Positions 40,479 through 48,690 of a stretch of DNA of 64,000 nucleotides are shown here, one piece after another (the stretch's first letter is position 1; every line of letters begins with the position of its first letter). The translations under genes were made by a program, and so were the position numbers. The notes under the pieces are model-generated. The model searched no databases and was not told where the DNA came from. It saw nothing but the letters and a program-made list of their open reading frames with translations. This DNA comes from a virus. The stretch lies in the IMG/VR virus record IMGVR_UViG_3300044213_000107, positions 62,001 to 126,000 of that record, one strand, 5' to 3'.

Positions 40479-41222
40479 TTAGCGAACGGTAACCTGTCCA
40501 ATAACTGCCCCGGGTTTTTGGAGTGCTTCGTCCCGTTTTTGTTTGTAATCCGCATTGTCTACATCAAGTAGATTAATTGTGGTTACTGTTGATTGAGCAG
40601 GAGCAGAACTAACTGGCACCGGATCTTTATTTTTATCAATAAACAAGTCCAACTCTTTTAACTGTTCAGTATGGTTGCCTACCGCTTTTTCCTGCATTTT
40701 GTCAGCCTGTTTAGTACGACTTAGTACATTGGCTTCACCTAGTGGTAAAGATACTAAAACAAACGCCTGGAACCTACTACCATCACGCACAAAATGTGTT
40801 CGTTCTACTGTGGCACCTGTAATATCTACATCTGGGCAGAAGTTACGAATAGCAGTTGTGGTTACATTAGTACTAGAATTTTCAGTGTCTGTTCTAGTAA
40901 TATCGGTTTTACCTCTAACTCGGCCACCTGCAGATTGACAAATACTAAAAAACGCTTCGGCTCTGGCATTGGCTAATGCGGCACTGGGACTACCACTTTT
41001 ACCATCACCTACAGCAAAAATCTTGTTAGGTTGGCTAGGTAAGTTGCCAAACCATTCTGGTACTGCAGATTCTGTGCGCACCGCGCTGATCTCTTGACGT
41101 TGTTGGATTGTGGGCATAGCCTGCGGTGCAGTCATCTGCGTTGCCACAGGAGCAGGCGGGGTAGCAGTACTACAAGCAGACACAATACCAGCCAATGCGG
41201 CTACAAATAAAAGTTTTCTCAT
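40479..41222 (-). CDS. LPP20-like lipoprotein
   Basis: 247 residues. Signal peptide with lipobox (AALAGIVSACS, Cys17), then a folded domain (WFGNLPSQPNKIFAVGDGKSG; ALANARAEAFFSICQ) like LPP20/LpoB-related lipoproteins. Likely outer-membrane anchored in the periplasm. First of three lipoproteins in a row; it may alter the envelope or assist lysis. Function uncertain. Confidence 0.75.
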   Translation of the reverse strand: MRKLLFVAALAGIVSACSTATPPAPVATQMTAPQAMPTIQQRQEISAVRTESAVPEWFGNLPSQPNKIFAVGDGKSGSPSAALANARAEAFFSICQSAGGRVRGKTDITRTDTENSSTNVTTTAIRNFCPDVDITGATVERTHFVRDGSRFQAFVLVSLPLGEANVLSRTKQADKMQEKAVGNHTEQLKELDLFIDKNKDPVPVSSAPAQSTVTTINLLDVDNADYKQKRDEALQKPGAVIGQVTVR

Positions 41223-41272
41223 ATCAACACCTTTCGGTAGTAGTTAAACATAAAACAAGTATAACAAACTTT

Positions 41273-41722
41273 TTACCGTTTGTCAACCAAAGCTTCCCAT
41301 CTATTCACAATAGGACGGAGATCCTGGCGAGTATAACAAAGCGCACCTTGACTTTCACCTGCCGGAAACTGTTCCCTGACGTATGTACAATTTTGTGGTT
41401 TTGGTACATCGGCGGGGCAATTTTGCTCAATCATTCGTATCCAATATAACGCATAAGCACTTTGTTTGTCATCAAATACTACACGTTGGTCCTGGAAAGT
41501 ATGGTCAAAATAAGAATTTGCAACTCCAGCAACCGTTGTCATCTGTATAGAATTTGTAATACGGTCACGCTGGCTGGGAATTTGACTGCGTAAAAATGCC
41601 AATTGATTGTATCTGTTTGAACAATCCACATGAAAGTTATTTAAGTCGGCGACTGGCATTGTTACTGGCGTAGTACAACCAACCATGGTACCTAACACAC
41701 AAATGGCTAGAACAGTTTTCAT
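41273..41722 (-). CDS. Small lipoprotein, paralogue of next gene
   Basis: 149 residues from ATG 41722 (ATGA overlap with the previous gene). Lipobox LGTMVGC, Cys16. The segment FHVDCSNRYNQLAFLRSQI matches PDCANRDGQIRYLQKML in the neighbour, so the two are related. Six Cys in all suggest disulfides. Function unknown. Confidence 0.65.
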   Translation of the reverse strand: MKTVLAICVLGTMVGCTTPVTMPVADLNNFHVDCSNRYNQLAFLRSQIPSQRDRITNSIQMTTVAGVANSYFDHTFQDQRVVFDDKQSAYALYWIRMIEQNCPADVPKPQNCTYVREQFPAGESQGALCYTRQDLRPIVNRWEALVDKR

Positions 41723-41955
41723 TGGCAATAATACCCTAATCTTTGAATTTGCAATGCAATTGTTTGATCGTAAACTGACCGGTTGCTATTACCGTCGGTA
41801 TCAAATCTCAACATCTTTTGCAGATAACGAATTTGACCATCACGGTTGGCACAATCAGGAACTAAAACAGTTACCTGTTCATAGTCGGGCCTATGCTGAG
41901 ATGCACAGCCAACCATGAACATGAAACTTACTAACAAACAATTACGAGCTAACAC
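41719..41955 (-). CDS. Small lipoprotein
   Basis: 78 residues from GTG 41955. Hydrophobic signal with lipobox FMVGC (Cys17) and the DCANRDGQIRYLQK segment shared with the downstream lipoprotein. Confidence 0.65.
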   Translation of the reverse strand: MLARNCLLVSFMFMVGCASQHRPDYEQVTVLVPDCANRDGQIRYLQKMLRFDTDGNSNRSVYDQTIALQIQRLGYYCQ

Positions 41956-42109
41956 GATTTTGTTTATGGAATGTGATAGTGTTTTTAAAAACTGTTTCTG
42001 CAGTTTTTTGATCTACCCCGGCGTTGCGTTGGATGTATCTAATAGCATCACGACTATTAAATTGCAATTGAAAAACTGCTTCATTTGCGGCACGTGCAAC
42101 ATCAATCAT
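41942..42109 (-). CDS. Small hypothetical protein
   Basis: 55 residues (MIDVARAANEAVFQLQFNSR...), helical, overlapping the lipoprotein gene by 14 bases. AGGAG ribosome site in the end of the upstream gene. Confidence 0.6.
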   Translation of the reverse strand: MIDVARAANEAVFQLQFNSRDAIRYIQRNAGVDQKTAETVFKNTITFHKQNRVSS

Positions 42110-42374
42110 TTTTAACTCCTAAAGTTGATTTTTTGGATTTTGTGCTAGGCACTCGTTTTTTACCAGTAGCGGTAAATTCTTGACTAACATAGTATGTTAG
42201 CATTTTTTGATTTATATGGGTTACTAAGTCTGTGTTTAGACTTTCGGCCATAAATCTAACTGGACAATTACCCCAAGTACCTTTTGTTAGGAACTCAAAA
42301 TAATATTTTCTGTGCACGGGATTCTTTTCATCAAATGCAAGAGCAGGTCTTGCACGAAGATATAATATTGACAT
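42102..42374 (-). CDS. Hypothetical basic protein
   Basis: 90 residues, basic C-terminus (KKRVPSTKSKKSTLGVKND). Core HRKYYFEFLTKGTWGNCPVR. No family recognised. Confidence 0.6.
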   Translation of the reverse strand: MSILYLRARPALAFDEKNPVHRKYYFEFLTKGTWGNCPVRFMAESLNTDLVTHINQKMLTYYVSQEFTATGKKRVPSTKSKKSTLGVKND

Positions 42375-42421
42375 AATTTAAGCCATTATTAGTTAAACAC
42401 AAAGTCTATTATACGCAAAAG

Positions 42422-42450
42422 AAAAAACCCTGTCAAATGCAGGGTTTTTT
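42422..42450 (-). terminator. Rho-independent terminator of the phasin gene
   Basis: AAAAAACCCTG-N7-CAGGGTTTTTT, symmetric enough to work on both strands; 22 bases past the phasin stop. Confidence 0.75.
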
Positions 42451-42472
42451 GGTGTTGTTTTTTAGCAACAGC

Positions 42473-42724
42473 TTATTTTTTAGCAAAAGTATCAAAAATC
42501 TTTGTGTAATCAAATTTTGAAACTTTTTGTACGGTTTTTGTAGTTTCGTCGGCCAAAACTGTAGCGGTATCAGCAGTGGCTTTAAATGCTTTTTTTGTAT
42601 ATTCAGTTTGTGCATCTACAAACGAATTCATTGCCTTGGCAATAGCTTCATTGGTTACAAATGTGCTAACCCACATTTTCTTACCACTTTGAACGCTGTC
42701 AATAACTGTATCAAATCCAAACAT
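42473..42724 (-). CDS. Phasin-like protein
   Basis: 83 residues from ATG 42724 (AAGGAG). Helical, Ala/Thr/Lys-rich (AMNSFVDAQTEYTKKAFKAT; ADTATVLADETTKTV), the pattern of phasins that coat polyhydroxybutyrate granules, though shorter than usual (~110-190). Would act at storage-granule surfaces in a PHB-making host. Alternatively a generic amphipathic helical protein. Early and late promoters upstream. Confidence 0.6.
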   Translation of the reverse strand: MFGFDTVIDSVQSGKKMWVSTFVTNEAIAKAMNSFVDAQTEYTKKAFKATADTATVLADETTKTVQKVSKFDYTKIFDTFAKK

Positions 42725-42745
42725 AATGTTCTCCTTAAAAATTAT

Positions 42746-42774
42746 ATTATACAATTATTTATATTGCGATGCAA
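42746..42774 (-). promoter_or_regulatory. Overlapping sigma-70 and late promoters of the phasin gene
   Basis: TTGCAT 42769-42774, N17, TATAAT 42746-42751; a perfect TATAAATA (42756-42763) lies between the boxes. Confidence 0.65.
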
Positions 42775-42790
42775 CAAAAATCTAGGATTT

Positions 42791-42812
42791 TTTTAGTGAA
42801 TGGTCACTAAAA
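42791..42812. promoter_or_regulatory. Inverted repeat between divergent promoters
   Basis: TTTTAGTGA-ATGG-TCACTAAAA, perfect nine-base arms, next to the plus-strand late element. Operator or terminator-like. Confidence 0.5.
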
Positions 42813-42815
42813 GTG

Positions 42816-42821
42816 TAAATA
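42816..42821 (+). promoter_or_regulatory. Plus-strand late promoter element
   Basis: TAAATA, then a ~28-base stretch with AAGGAG before ATG 42850. Confidence 0.5.
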
Positions 42822-42849
42822 CAATTATCCATAAAACAAGGAGTTCAAA

Positions 42850-43122
42850 ATGGAATTAATTATTGGTCTAATCGTTGTGGTTGTTATTTTGGCATTATTG
42901 CTTACCCAAAGAAAATTGTCAACAACAGAAACAAACACTAACGAACACAAAGAAGAAATATCTTCAGACAACGGTATCAAATTTGTTGCCCCAGAGCCTG
43001 CACCTGAGCCGGTTGCAGTAAAAGAAGAAGCACCAGCTAAAGCACCGCGTACCAAAAAACCAGCTGCGCCAAAAGCCGCAAAAGCACCACGTAAACCAGC
43101 TAAACCTAAAAAATCAGCCTAA
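42850..43122 (+). CDS. Membrane-anchored Lys/Ala/Pro-rich protein
   Basis: 90 residues. One N-terminal span (LIIGLIVVVVILALLL), an acidic linker, then a histone-H1-like tail (PRTKKPAAPKAAKAPRKPAK). Such a tail could bind DNA or acidic surface at the membrane. First gene of the short plus-strand block; TAATG coupling to the glycosyltransferase-like gene. Confidence 0.65.
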   Translation: MELIIGLIVVVVILALLLTQRKLSTTETNTNEHKEEISSDNGIKFVAPEPAPEPVAVKEEAPAKAPRTKKPAAPKAAKAPRKPAKPKKSA

Positions 43123-44237
43123 TGTTTGATTTAGAAAATGTCAGGGTCTATCACGACTCTGACACTTCTCGTTATCATTTTGATCAACTTCCTAATCTAC
43201 GTTTTAATGATTTAAATTATTATACATTTAGATTAGATGATTTTATAAATTCCACCGGCACTAAAGTTGCCGGTTTTCATGTTCCCTTTCCTGCAGAAAC
43301 AACATGGTTAAATCGTTTACAACAAGTATATGATCAATGCATTGCCATTTATATTTTTTGTAGTGAGCTACACGACTCTACCGTTTCGCAATTAAAGACA
43401 TTAAATTTACCAAAAATAAATTTATTTGTCTGCGGTACATTTAATTTTTCATTTCAATCAGCAAAAGTTTATCATTGGTTAGATTGGTTTTATACCAGCA
43501 GTTATTTTTATACCAAAACTAATCCTGGGTTTTTAGATGATAAAATTTTTCCTTACGCCAAAAAACCTAAATCATTTGATGTACTATTAGGTAATCAACG
43601 AGAACACAGAGATCTAGTGTTTAACTATATAAATGAAAATGCGTTAACAGACAGAGTCATAATGACTTATGTTTACTATGCAAATAAATCACTATTGAAT
43701 AATTCTAACTTTATTTTAGAAACAACAGGTGTTGAGTTTGATACCAATCGCAATTATAATCACAGCATCGAATCTATAAAATACTATGGGCGATACATGA
43801 CTCTAAGTCAATTGATTCCGTTACAAGTTTATAATCAAACTGCATATTCTATTGTTGCAGAAACAAACTTCAATAACACATACAATTTCTACACTGAAAA
43901 AATTGTCAAGCCAATCCTAGCTCGTAGACTGTTTATTGCAATAGCCGGGAAAAATTATTTAAAAAATCTACGTACAATTGGGTTTAAAACTTTTGATTGT
44001 GTAATAGATGAATCTTACGACGAAATAGAAGACAACAACATACGATGGCAAGCTGCAATGTCCCAAGTAAAATTTTTAACCCGGCAACCGCAAGAAATGG
44101 TATTAGAAAAAATAAAAGACATAGTCGAATATAACTATGCCTTATTACGTGACGGTGATTTTTATCGAGAATTCAGCGATCAGTTAGAACAATCGTTAAT
44201 CAATAATACCAAAATTTGCCCAACTTGGCCCACCTAA
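43122..44237 (+). CDS. Glycosyltransferase-like protein (GT10-like end)
   Basis: 371 residues. The C-terminal part YTEKIVKPILARRLFIAIAG followed by NYLKNLRTIGFKTFD has the E-K-I..P...P pattern of fucosyltransferase-type (GT10-like) enzymes and is paralogous to the gene at 48689. N-terminal domain unrecognised. Likely transfers a sugar to a host envelope or virion component. Its last 40 bases overlap, tail to tail, the end of the fibre gene. Confidence 0.6.
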   Translation: MFDLENVRVYHDSDTSRYHFDQLPNLRFNDLNYYTFRLDDFINSTGTKVAGFHVPFPAETTWLNRLQQVYDQCIAIYIFCSELHDSTVSQLKTLNLPKINLFVCGTFNFSFQSAKVYHWLDWFYTSSYFYTKTNPGFLDDKIFPYAKKPKSFDVLLGNQREHRDLVFNYINENALTDRVIMTYVYYANKSLLNNSNFILETTGVEFDTNRNYNHSIESIKYYGRYMTLSQLIPLQVYNQTAYSIVAETNFNNTYNFYTEKIVKPILARRLFIAIAGKNYLKNLRTIGFKTFDCVIDESYDEIEDNNIRWQAAMSQVKFLTRQPQEMVLEKIKDIVEYNYALLRDGDFYREFSDQLEQSLINNTKICPTWPT

Positions 44238-45266
44238 ACAAATCCAACCCAATGGTCCTCCTAGACTAGGATTCGCATTAAATACCACTGTTCCTTTGGT
44301 ACTGGAATAATTAGGTACTGTGTCGCTGCTGGAAAAAGACATTGTGCCAAGATTTAATTGTTTAACGTCAGTGGAACCATCTGTGTTCAATATAATATTG
44401 TCTTTGCTATTACTGCCTAATATTAATGTCTGAGCACGCGGAGTTTGTATAACTGCAATATTCTTTTTATTTTTACCTAGAGTTAATTCAACTTCTTCAT
44501 CCCAGATAGATAACGCTGCACTAGGCTCTAAGGTATTAATTCCAACACGTTTATTTCCAACGTAGAAACTATCGTAAATTAGTGCTTCACCTTGAACTTG
44601 TAGTTCTCTGAGGTACCCAACTTTTTGAAGATTGCTTTCTGTGATTTTAATTCCTAAACTATTCCCACTAACAAATACTTCATTATCAAGCGTGATACGA
44701 TTAAGATCGATACCTGTTTCTTGTATTTGTTTAAAAATAATATCACTATAACTAGAAAACAAGTCTTGATCTAAATTATTTCTAACATTTGTTTCTACAC
44801 CTGCAACTATGCTTTGCAAAAATTCGCCTTCGGCAATTTCGCCGTTGACTACGAAATTGCCATCGATAATCATCGATCCTTTAACTGTAAGGTCTTGTGT
44901 GGTTAGATTGTTTTCTACCACCGTGTCATCATCTAGAATAGTAACAATACATTTAGTAGCACGATCATCTATACCGGTACTACCAAAGTTTGTAATTATG
45001 CCACCAGTTACTTGATCGCCCGATATTTGTAATTCTTGATTGCGAATAGCTGTACCGGCAATACTATTTTCCGGAAACTCAAATTCTTGTAGTTTTTCAG
45101 CAAGTATTGATCTTACAGCTTCTTTGTATGTGGCATTAAAATCAATCCTACCTAGATGAGCTGCAATGTCAGCAGCAAGTTGGCGGTCAGCTTGTTGTTT
45201 AACTTCTAGGGCAACTTCTTCAACTAACTTTTTAACTAATATATCTAAGGTCTGTTTGTCTTTCAT
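44196..45266 (-). CDS. Fibre-type structural protein
   Basis: 356 residues. Helical start (ILVKKLVEEVALEVKQQADR), then beta-repeat shaft segments (NNLTTQDLTVKGSMIIDGNF; VGNKRVGINTLEPSAALSI) and a tip ending GPLGWICLGGPSWANFGIID. Typical trimeric phage fibre organisation. Neighbouring modification enzymes could act on fibres or receptors. Confidence 0.75.
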   Translation of the reverse strand: MKDKQTLDILVKKLVEEVALEVKQQADRQLAADIAAHLGRIDFNATYKEAVRSILAEKLQEFEFPENSIAGTAIRNQELQISGDQVTGGIITNFGSTGIDDRATKCIVTILDDDTVVENNLTTQDLTVKGSMIIDGNFVVNGEIAEGEFLQSIVAGVETNVRNNLDQDLFSSYSDIIFKQIQETGIDLNRITLDNEVFVSGNSLGIKITESNLQKVGYLRELQVQGEALIYDSFYVGNKRVGINTLEPSAALSIWDEEVELTLGKNKKNIAVIQTPRAQTLILGSNSKDNIILNTDGSTDVKQLNLGTMSFSSSDTVPNYSSTKGTVVFNANPSLGGPLGWICLGGPSWANFGIID

Positions 45267-45267
45267 C

Positions 45268-45999
45268 TTAATCGAATCGTATGCTAATTACATGTTCGTA
45301 ATTCTTCTTGATTAAACTCTTGTACATTAAATTTTTATGTACAGTAAATCCAAATGCCCCGGCTGCAGATGTAAAATTTGCTAACTGTTTAAAAAACATA
45401 CTGCGGCGATCAAATGGACCAACTGTGGTTAAATCTGTACCTGATATACCATATACCATAGTTGTCCAACTGTTGCGATCTATAGTGCTGTATTCATGGG
45501 CTTCTAGATAAATGGTTTTTTCTGCGTCGGATCTAATAACACTTGGATAACTAAACTCGCGCTCTTTGTAATCTTGGTTTTTATAATCCTTACAAGTAGT
45601 TATCACTAAATCTGTGGCCAGGCTGCAAATTTCAGTAACGCTATCACGTTGGTTTTGATCTGTTTTTGCAAAAGTAAAATATTCATCAAATGCTACCACA
45701 GTGTTAAAAGATTTTCTATGATCGGCTAAATCGCCAAACTCGATTCTAGTAAACTTTATATCACGACTGGTAATATAATCGGCTACTTCATCACTGATAA
45801 GAGTAACTGATATATTTTTTGCATAGCCAGAAAGTATGGCCGGATTAAAGCCTACATATAATGTATTACCTAACGAAGTATTATGGTAAGCACTAACTTC
45901 CTCTAATATCTGAACTTTTTTATCTATTAATTCTGATTTTTTTGTTTGTTTTGCATATGCGGAAAACAAACAATCATTATAATCTAAAAACGACGCCAT
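45268..45999 (-). CDS. Possible SAM-dependent methyltransferase
   Basis: 243 residues from ATG 45999 (AGGG ribosome site). NTLYVGFNPAILSG and TLISDEVADYI, then FNTVVAFDEYFTF show the strand order of Rossmann methyltransferases with a weak glycine loop. Alternatively a structural protein. Uncertain. Confidence 0.5.
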   Translation of the reverse strand: MASFLDYNDCLFSAYAKQTKKSELIDKKVQILEEVSAYHNTSLGNTLYVGFNPAILSGYAKNISVTLISDEVADYITSRDIKFTRIEFGDLADHRKSFNTVVAFDEYFTFAKTDQNQRDSVTEICSLATDLVITTCKDYKNQDYKEREFSYPSVIRSDAEKTIYLEAHEYSTIDRNSWTTMVYGISGTDLTTVGPFDRRSMFFKQLANFTSAAGAFGFTVHKNLMYKSLIKKNYEHVISIRFD

Positions 46000-46032
46000 C
46001 ACTACCCTTTTATTATTATTTAGATATTTAGT

Positions 46033-46962
46033 TTATTTGCGTACCAAATCTAATGTCACACAATGGAATCCGCCACCTAAGGTGCGACTATGACGTAATT
46101 CGTGTGGGACTGCAGTGATTTTGTGTTGTTCTAAAGTTTTTATTAGTTTTGTTTGACAGCGATCAACTATAACGGTATCGGGATCGATACTTAGCATATT
46201 CATAGCAATCCATTTGCTAGCATAGGGATACTGGTAAAATTCTTGCGCCACAATACCATCATCGTGCACCCAAATTTTTTCCCAGTCTGCAAAGACATCA
46301 GGGCAATTTTCTTCGGTAACACGACTAGCATTTAGCATTACTAGGCCTTCACGGAGTGCAACTATAGTACTGTCGATATGTACCCCACTATAAAAGTTAC
46401 AGACTTCGATGCTGGTGTCGGCAGGCAAGTTTTTAGATAACCAACGCCATGCTGCTAGGTTACCACTGGGGCTTTCTAAGTATAACAGTTTGTTGGGACC
46501 TAATCTTAGTATATTTGCGGCATCTAATACTAGTCCTTGATCCCGGGGCATTGTATATACTTTTCGTGCACTGTCAACCACAAAGTCCAGTGATTCTAAT
46601 TCCATATCCCGGCAAGGATACATCATAGCAGGATCAATAATATCTTCACCAAATACAATTAGTCTATCTCTGGGGCAGTAGTTATACATACCGTCTAAGT
46701 CTTGATAGTTTAATTGATGTGGTCTATAAACTGTTGCGCCTGCGTCTCTAAGTATGTTAACCAGTCCTTCGAGGTCTTCGTTTGTTTCGTCAATGACCCA
46801 TTGTGGCACAGGCCCACTAGGTACCGGAGTTTCTCGCCAGGTTGTTTTTTCACTTTCTAGTGCAAACACAGGATCAGTAGTTGGCCAGTTTGCATATGTA
46901 GCAGATCCTACTACTATTTCTCTTATCTTGTCCCATTCATTAAAGCTACTTATCATACCCAT
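46033..46962 (-). CDS. Amidinotransferase-family protein (glycine amidinotransferase-like)
   Basis: 309 residues of the five-bladed pentein fold. Landmarks: FNEWDKIREIVVG, DAANILRLG (Asp), GVHIDSTIVAL (His) and the catalytic Cys in GGGFHCVTLDL near the C-terminus. Such enzymes move an amidino group from arginine to an amine via a Cys-amidino intermediate. It could decorate a small molecule or amino-sugar. Overlaps the 2OG-oxygenase gene. Confidence 0.85.
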   Translation of the reverse strand: MGMISSFNEWDKIREIVVGSATYANWPTTDPVFALESEKTTWRETPVPSGPVPQWVIDETNEDLEGLVNILRDAGATVYRPHQLNYQDLDGMYNYCPRDRLIVFGEDIIDPAMMYPCRDMELESLDFVVDSARKVYTMPRDQGLVLDAANILRLGPNKLLYLESPSGNLAAWRWLSKNLPADTSIEVCNFYSGVHIDSTIVALREGLVMLNASRVTEENCPDVFADWEKIWVHDDGIVAQEFYQYPYASKWIAMNMLSIDPDTVIVDRCQTKLIKTLEQHKITAVPHELRHSRTLGGGFHCVTLDLVRK

Positions 46963-47471
46963 CCTGTAATCTGTAATGTATATCTATCTTCTATGCCAAT
47001 ATTAGCTGCTGCATGTGGTAAGTCATATGCCCATTCAACAATATCACCTGCCGACCAATTAACTATGCCTTCGCCATTGACTTCACTGTAATGTCCCGGT
47101 TGCCAGTCTTCTAAAAAAACTACAGCACGACGAATGCGATGTTCCTGTCCCTGCAAGTTAAATATTTTAACATACTTAACATATAAATCAGAATGAGTTG
47201 GTAATATTGTACCAGTCTTCATTCGATAGTAACTGGTACCAATATCTTTCCAACTATATTTTGTAAACAAGTCAACAAATCTATAGTTCCACACAGGTTG
47301 TGTGCTACGCATATCGCACATTTCTCCTGTAAACTGTCCAGTATAGCCTTGCTCCCTCCATCGATTAACACTCGCTTGGTCATTAAAAGATTCTCGATTG
47401 TAGTCTAATGTTTTAAAATCATCGGTCCAGAATGGTGTTATTTTAAATTTACTGTAAGCGGGTGTTGCCAT
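46953..47471 (-). CDS. 2-oxoglutarate/Fe(II) oxygenase-like, Asp/Asn beta-hydroxylase type
   Basis: 172 residues from ATG 47471. ILPTHSDLYVKYV gives HxD, and DLPHAAANIGIEDRYTLQITG the distal His and the 2OG-binding Arg. Likely hydroxylates a protein or small molecule. The start overlaps the dehydrogenase end by 23 bases. Confidence 0.78.
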   Translation of the reverse strand: MATPAYSKFKITPFWTDDFKTLDYNRESFNDQASVNRWREQGYTGQFTGEMCDMRSTQPVWNYRFVDLFTKYSWKDIGTSYYRMKTGTILPTHSDLYVKYVKIFNLQGQEHRIRRAVVFLEDWQPGHYSEVNGEGIVNWSAGDIVEWAYDLPHAAANIGIEDRYTLQITGWV

Positions 47472-48690
47472 AATGAATAACCTTAACTCCTTGAATGTTA
47501 GATGAATATGTGCGCCACGGATCAACAATAACGCTGCCTTCTGAGATTTCGCAGTACATACCTTGTTGTTCGACAACTCCAGCATAGCCATAAGTGATTT
47601 GTTTATTATGAGCTAACAAAACAACACCCTTTACTGGCTTGTCTGGCGCCGGATCGCCTGTTAATGGATCAATGTATGTAGGTTTGTAACCAAATTCTTG
47701 ACAATAATATCCAACTAATAAACTATAACTACCTTCTGTGTATGCTACATCGGGTTTGTATGCTTTACCGTGAATATAAATCGGTAGGTCGTATAACTTT
47801 GCTTGTTCTACCAATGACTGTGCCATTAATCGTGCTTGTTTTTCTCTGGCATGCATGATAGCATCAAACAAATCATAACCTAAATCAAGTTCTTGGGCGA
47901 GATATCTTAATGCAATATTATCGCGCGGATGACACGGACCTGCATCTCCAAGTCCTGCAGTCATATACTTAGGCCCCATGATCCGCATATTAGATTTAGC
48001 AAGTGCTGCAGTCACAACATCAACATTAATGTTTCCTTGTCGAATAGCAACGTCTTGAATCATGTTAGCTAGACCAATTTTGGCACTAATGAATGTATTA
48101 TAAAATACCTTGATACATTCAGCTTCGTCCCAGGTTCCAACTTCGTAGCGCGGATCATTTTCCATTATAGTTTGATAAAATTCAATTAGTTCCTGTGCAT
48201 CACCGGTTACGGATCCATCTTCGGTTCCAATAATAACCATTTCGGGATTGACCATATCCCACTCTACTGTGCCCATGGCAATCAAATATGGGTTATATAC
48301 AAATCGTGCGTTGGTGATATGATTTCGCAATTGTTTTCTTGTAGTACCAGGCAACACAGTTGAAATCAAAACAATCAATTGATCTGCAACAGCATATTGA
48401 TTAATATCTTGCAAAACTTGATTAACTAATGTATAATCGAAGTCTTTATTAGGTAAATGTGTAATTGGCTGTTCGCCACCATAAACAGGGTCGTGTGGTG
48501 TTTGGACTGCAATAAAGACTATGTCTTTGCCAACTACTGCTTCTTTTAAGGTATTAGCTATTTTGATTTTGTTGCTGGTGCGTGGATAAATATCATACCC
48601 AGTAACATCGTGTTTGCTAGCCATAACTTCGGCGCAGGCCAAACCTAATTTTCCAATTCCTATAAACCCTACGTTTTTTCTATTACTCAT
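47449..48690 (-). CDS. UDP-glucose/GDP-mannose dehydrogenase-family protein
   Basis: 413 residues. N-terminal Rossmann NAD site (VGFIGIGKLGLACAEVM), the middle EAECIKVFYNTFISAKIGLAN helix and the catalytic-Cys block GDAGPCHPRDNIAL; C-terminal domain with GKAYKPDVAYTEGS. Oxidises a nucleotide sugar to its uronic acid with two NAD. It may supply a sugar acid to the glycosyltransferases here. AAGGAC ribosome site lies inside the divergent plus-strand gene. Confidence 0.85.
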   Translation of the reverse strand: MSNRKNVGFIGIGKLGLACAEVMASKHDVTGYDIYPRTSNKIKIANTLKEAVVGKDIVFIAVQTPHDPVYGGEQPITHLPNKDFDYTLVNQVLQDINQYAVADQLIVLISTVLPGTTRKQLRNHITNARFVYNPYLIAMGTVEWDMVNPEMVIIGTEDGSVTGDAQELIEFYQTIMENDPRYEVGTWDEAECIKVFYNTFISAKIGLANMIQDVAIRQGNINVDVVTAALAKSNMRIMGPKYMTAGLGDAGPCHPRDNIALRYLAQELDLGYDLFDAIMHAREKQARLMAQSLVEQAKLYDLPIYIHGKAYKPDVAYTEGSYSLLVGYYCQEFGYKPTYIDPLTGDPAPDKPVKGVVLLAHNKQITYGYAGVVEQQGMYCEISEGSVIVDPWRTYSSNIQGVKVIHYGNTRLQ

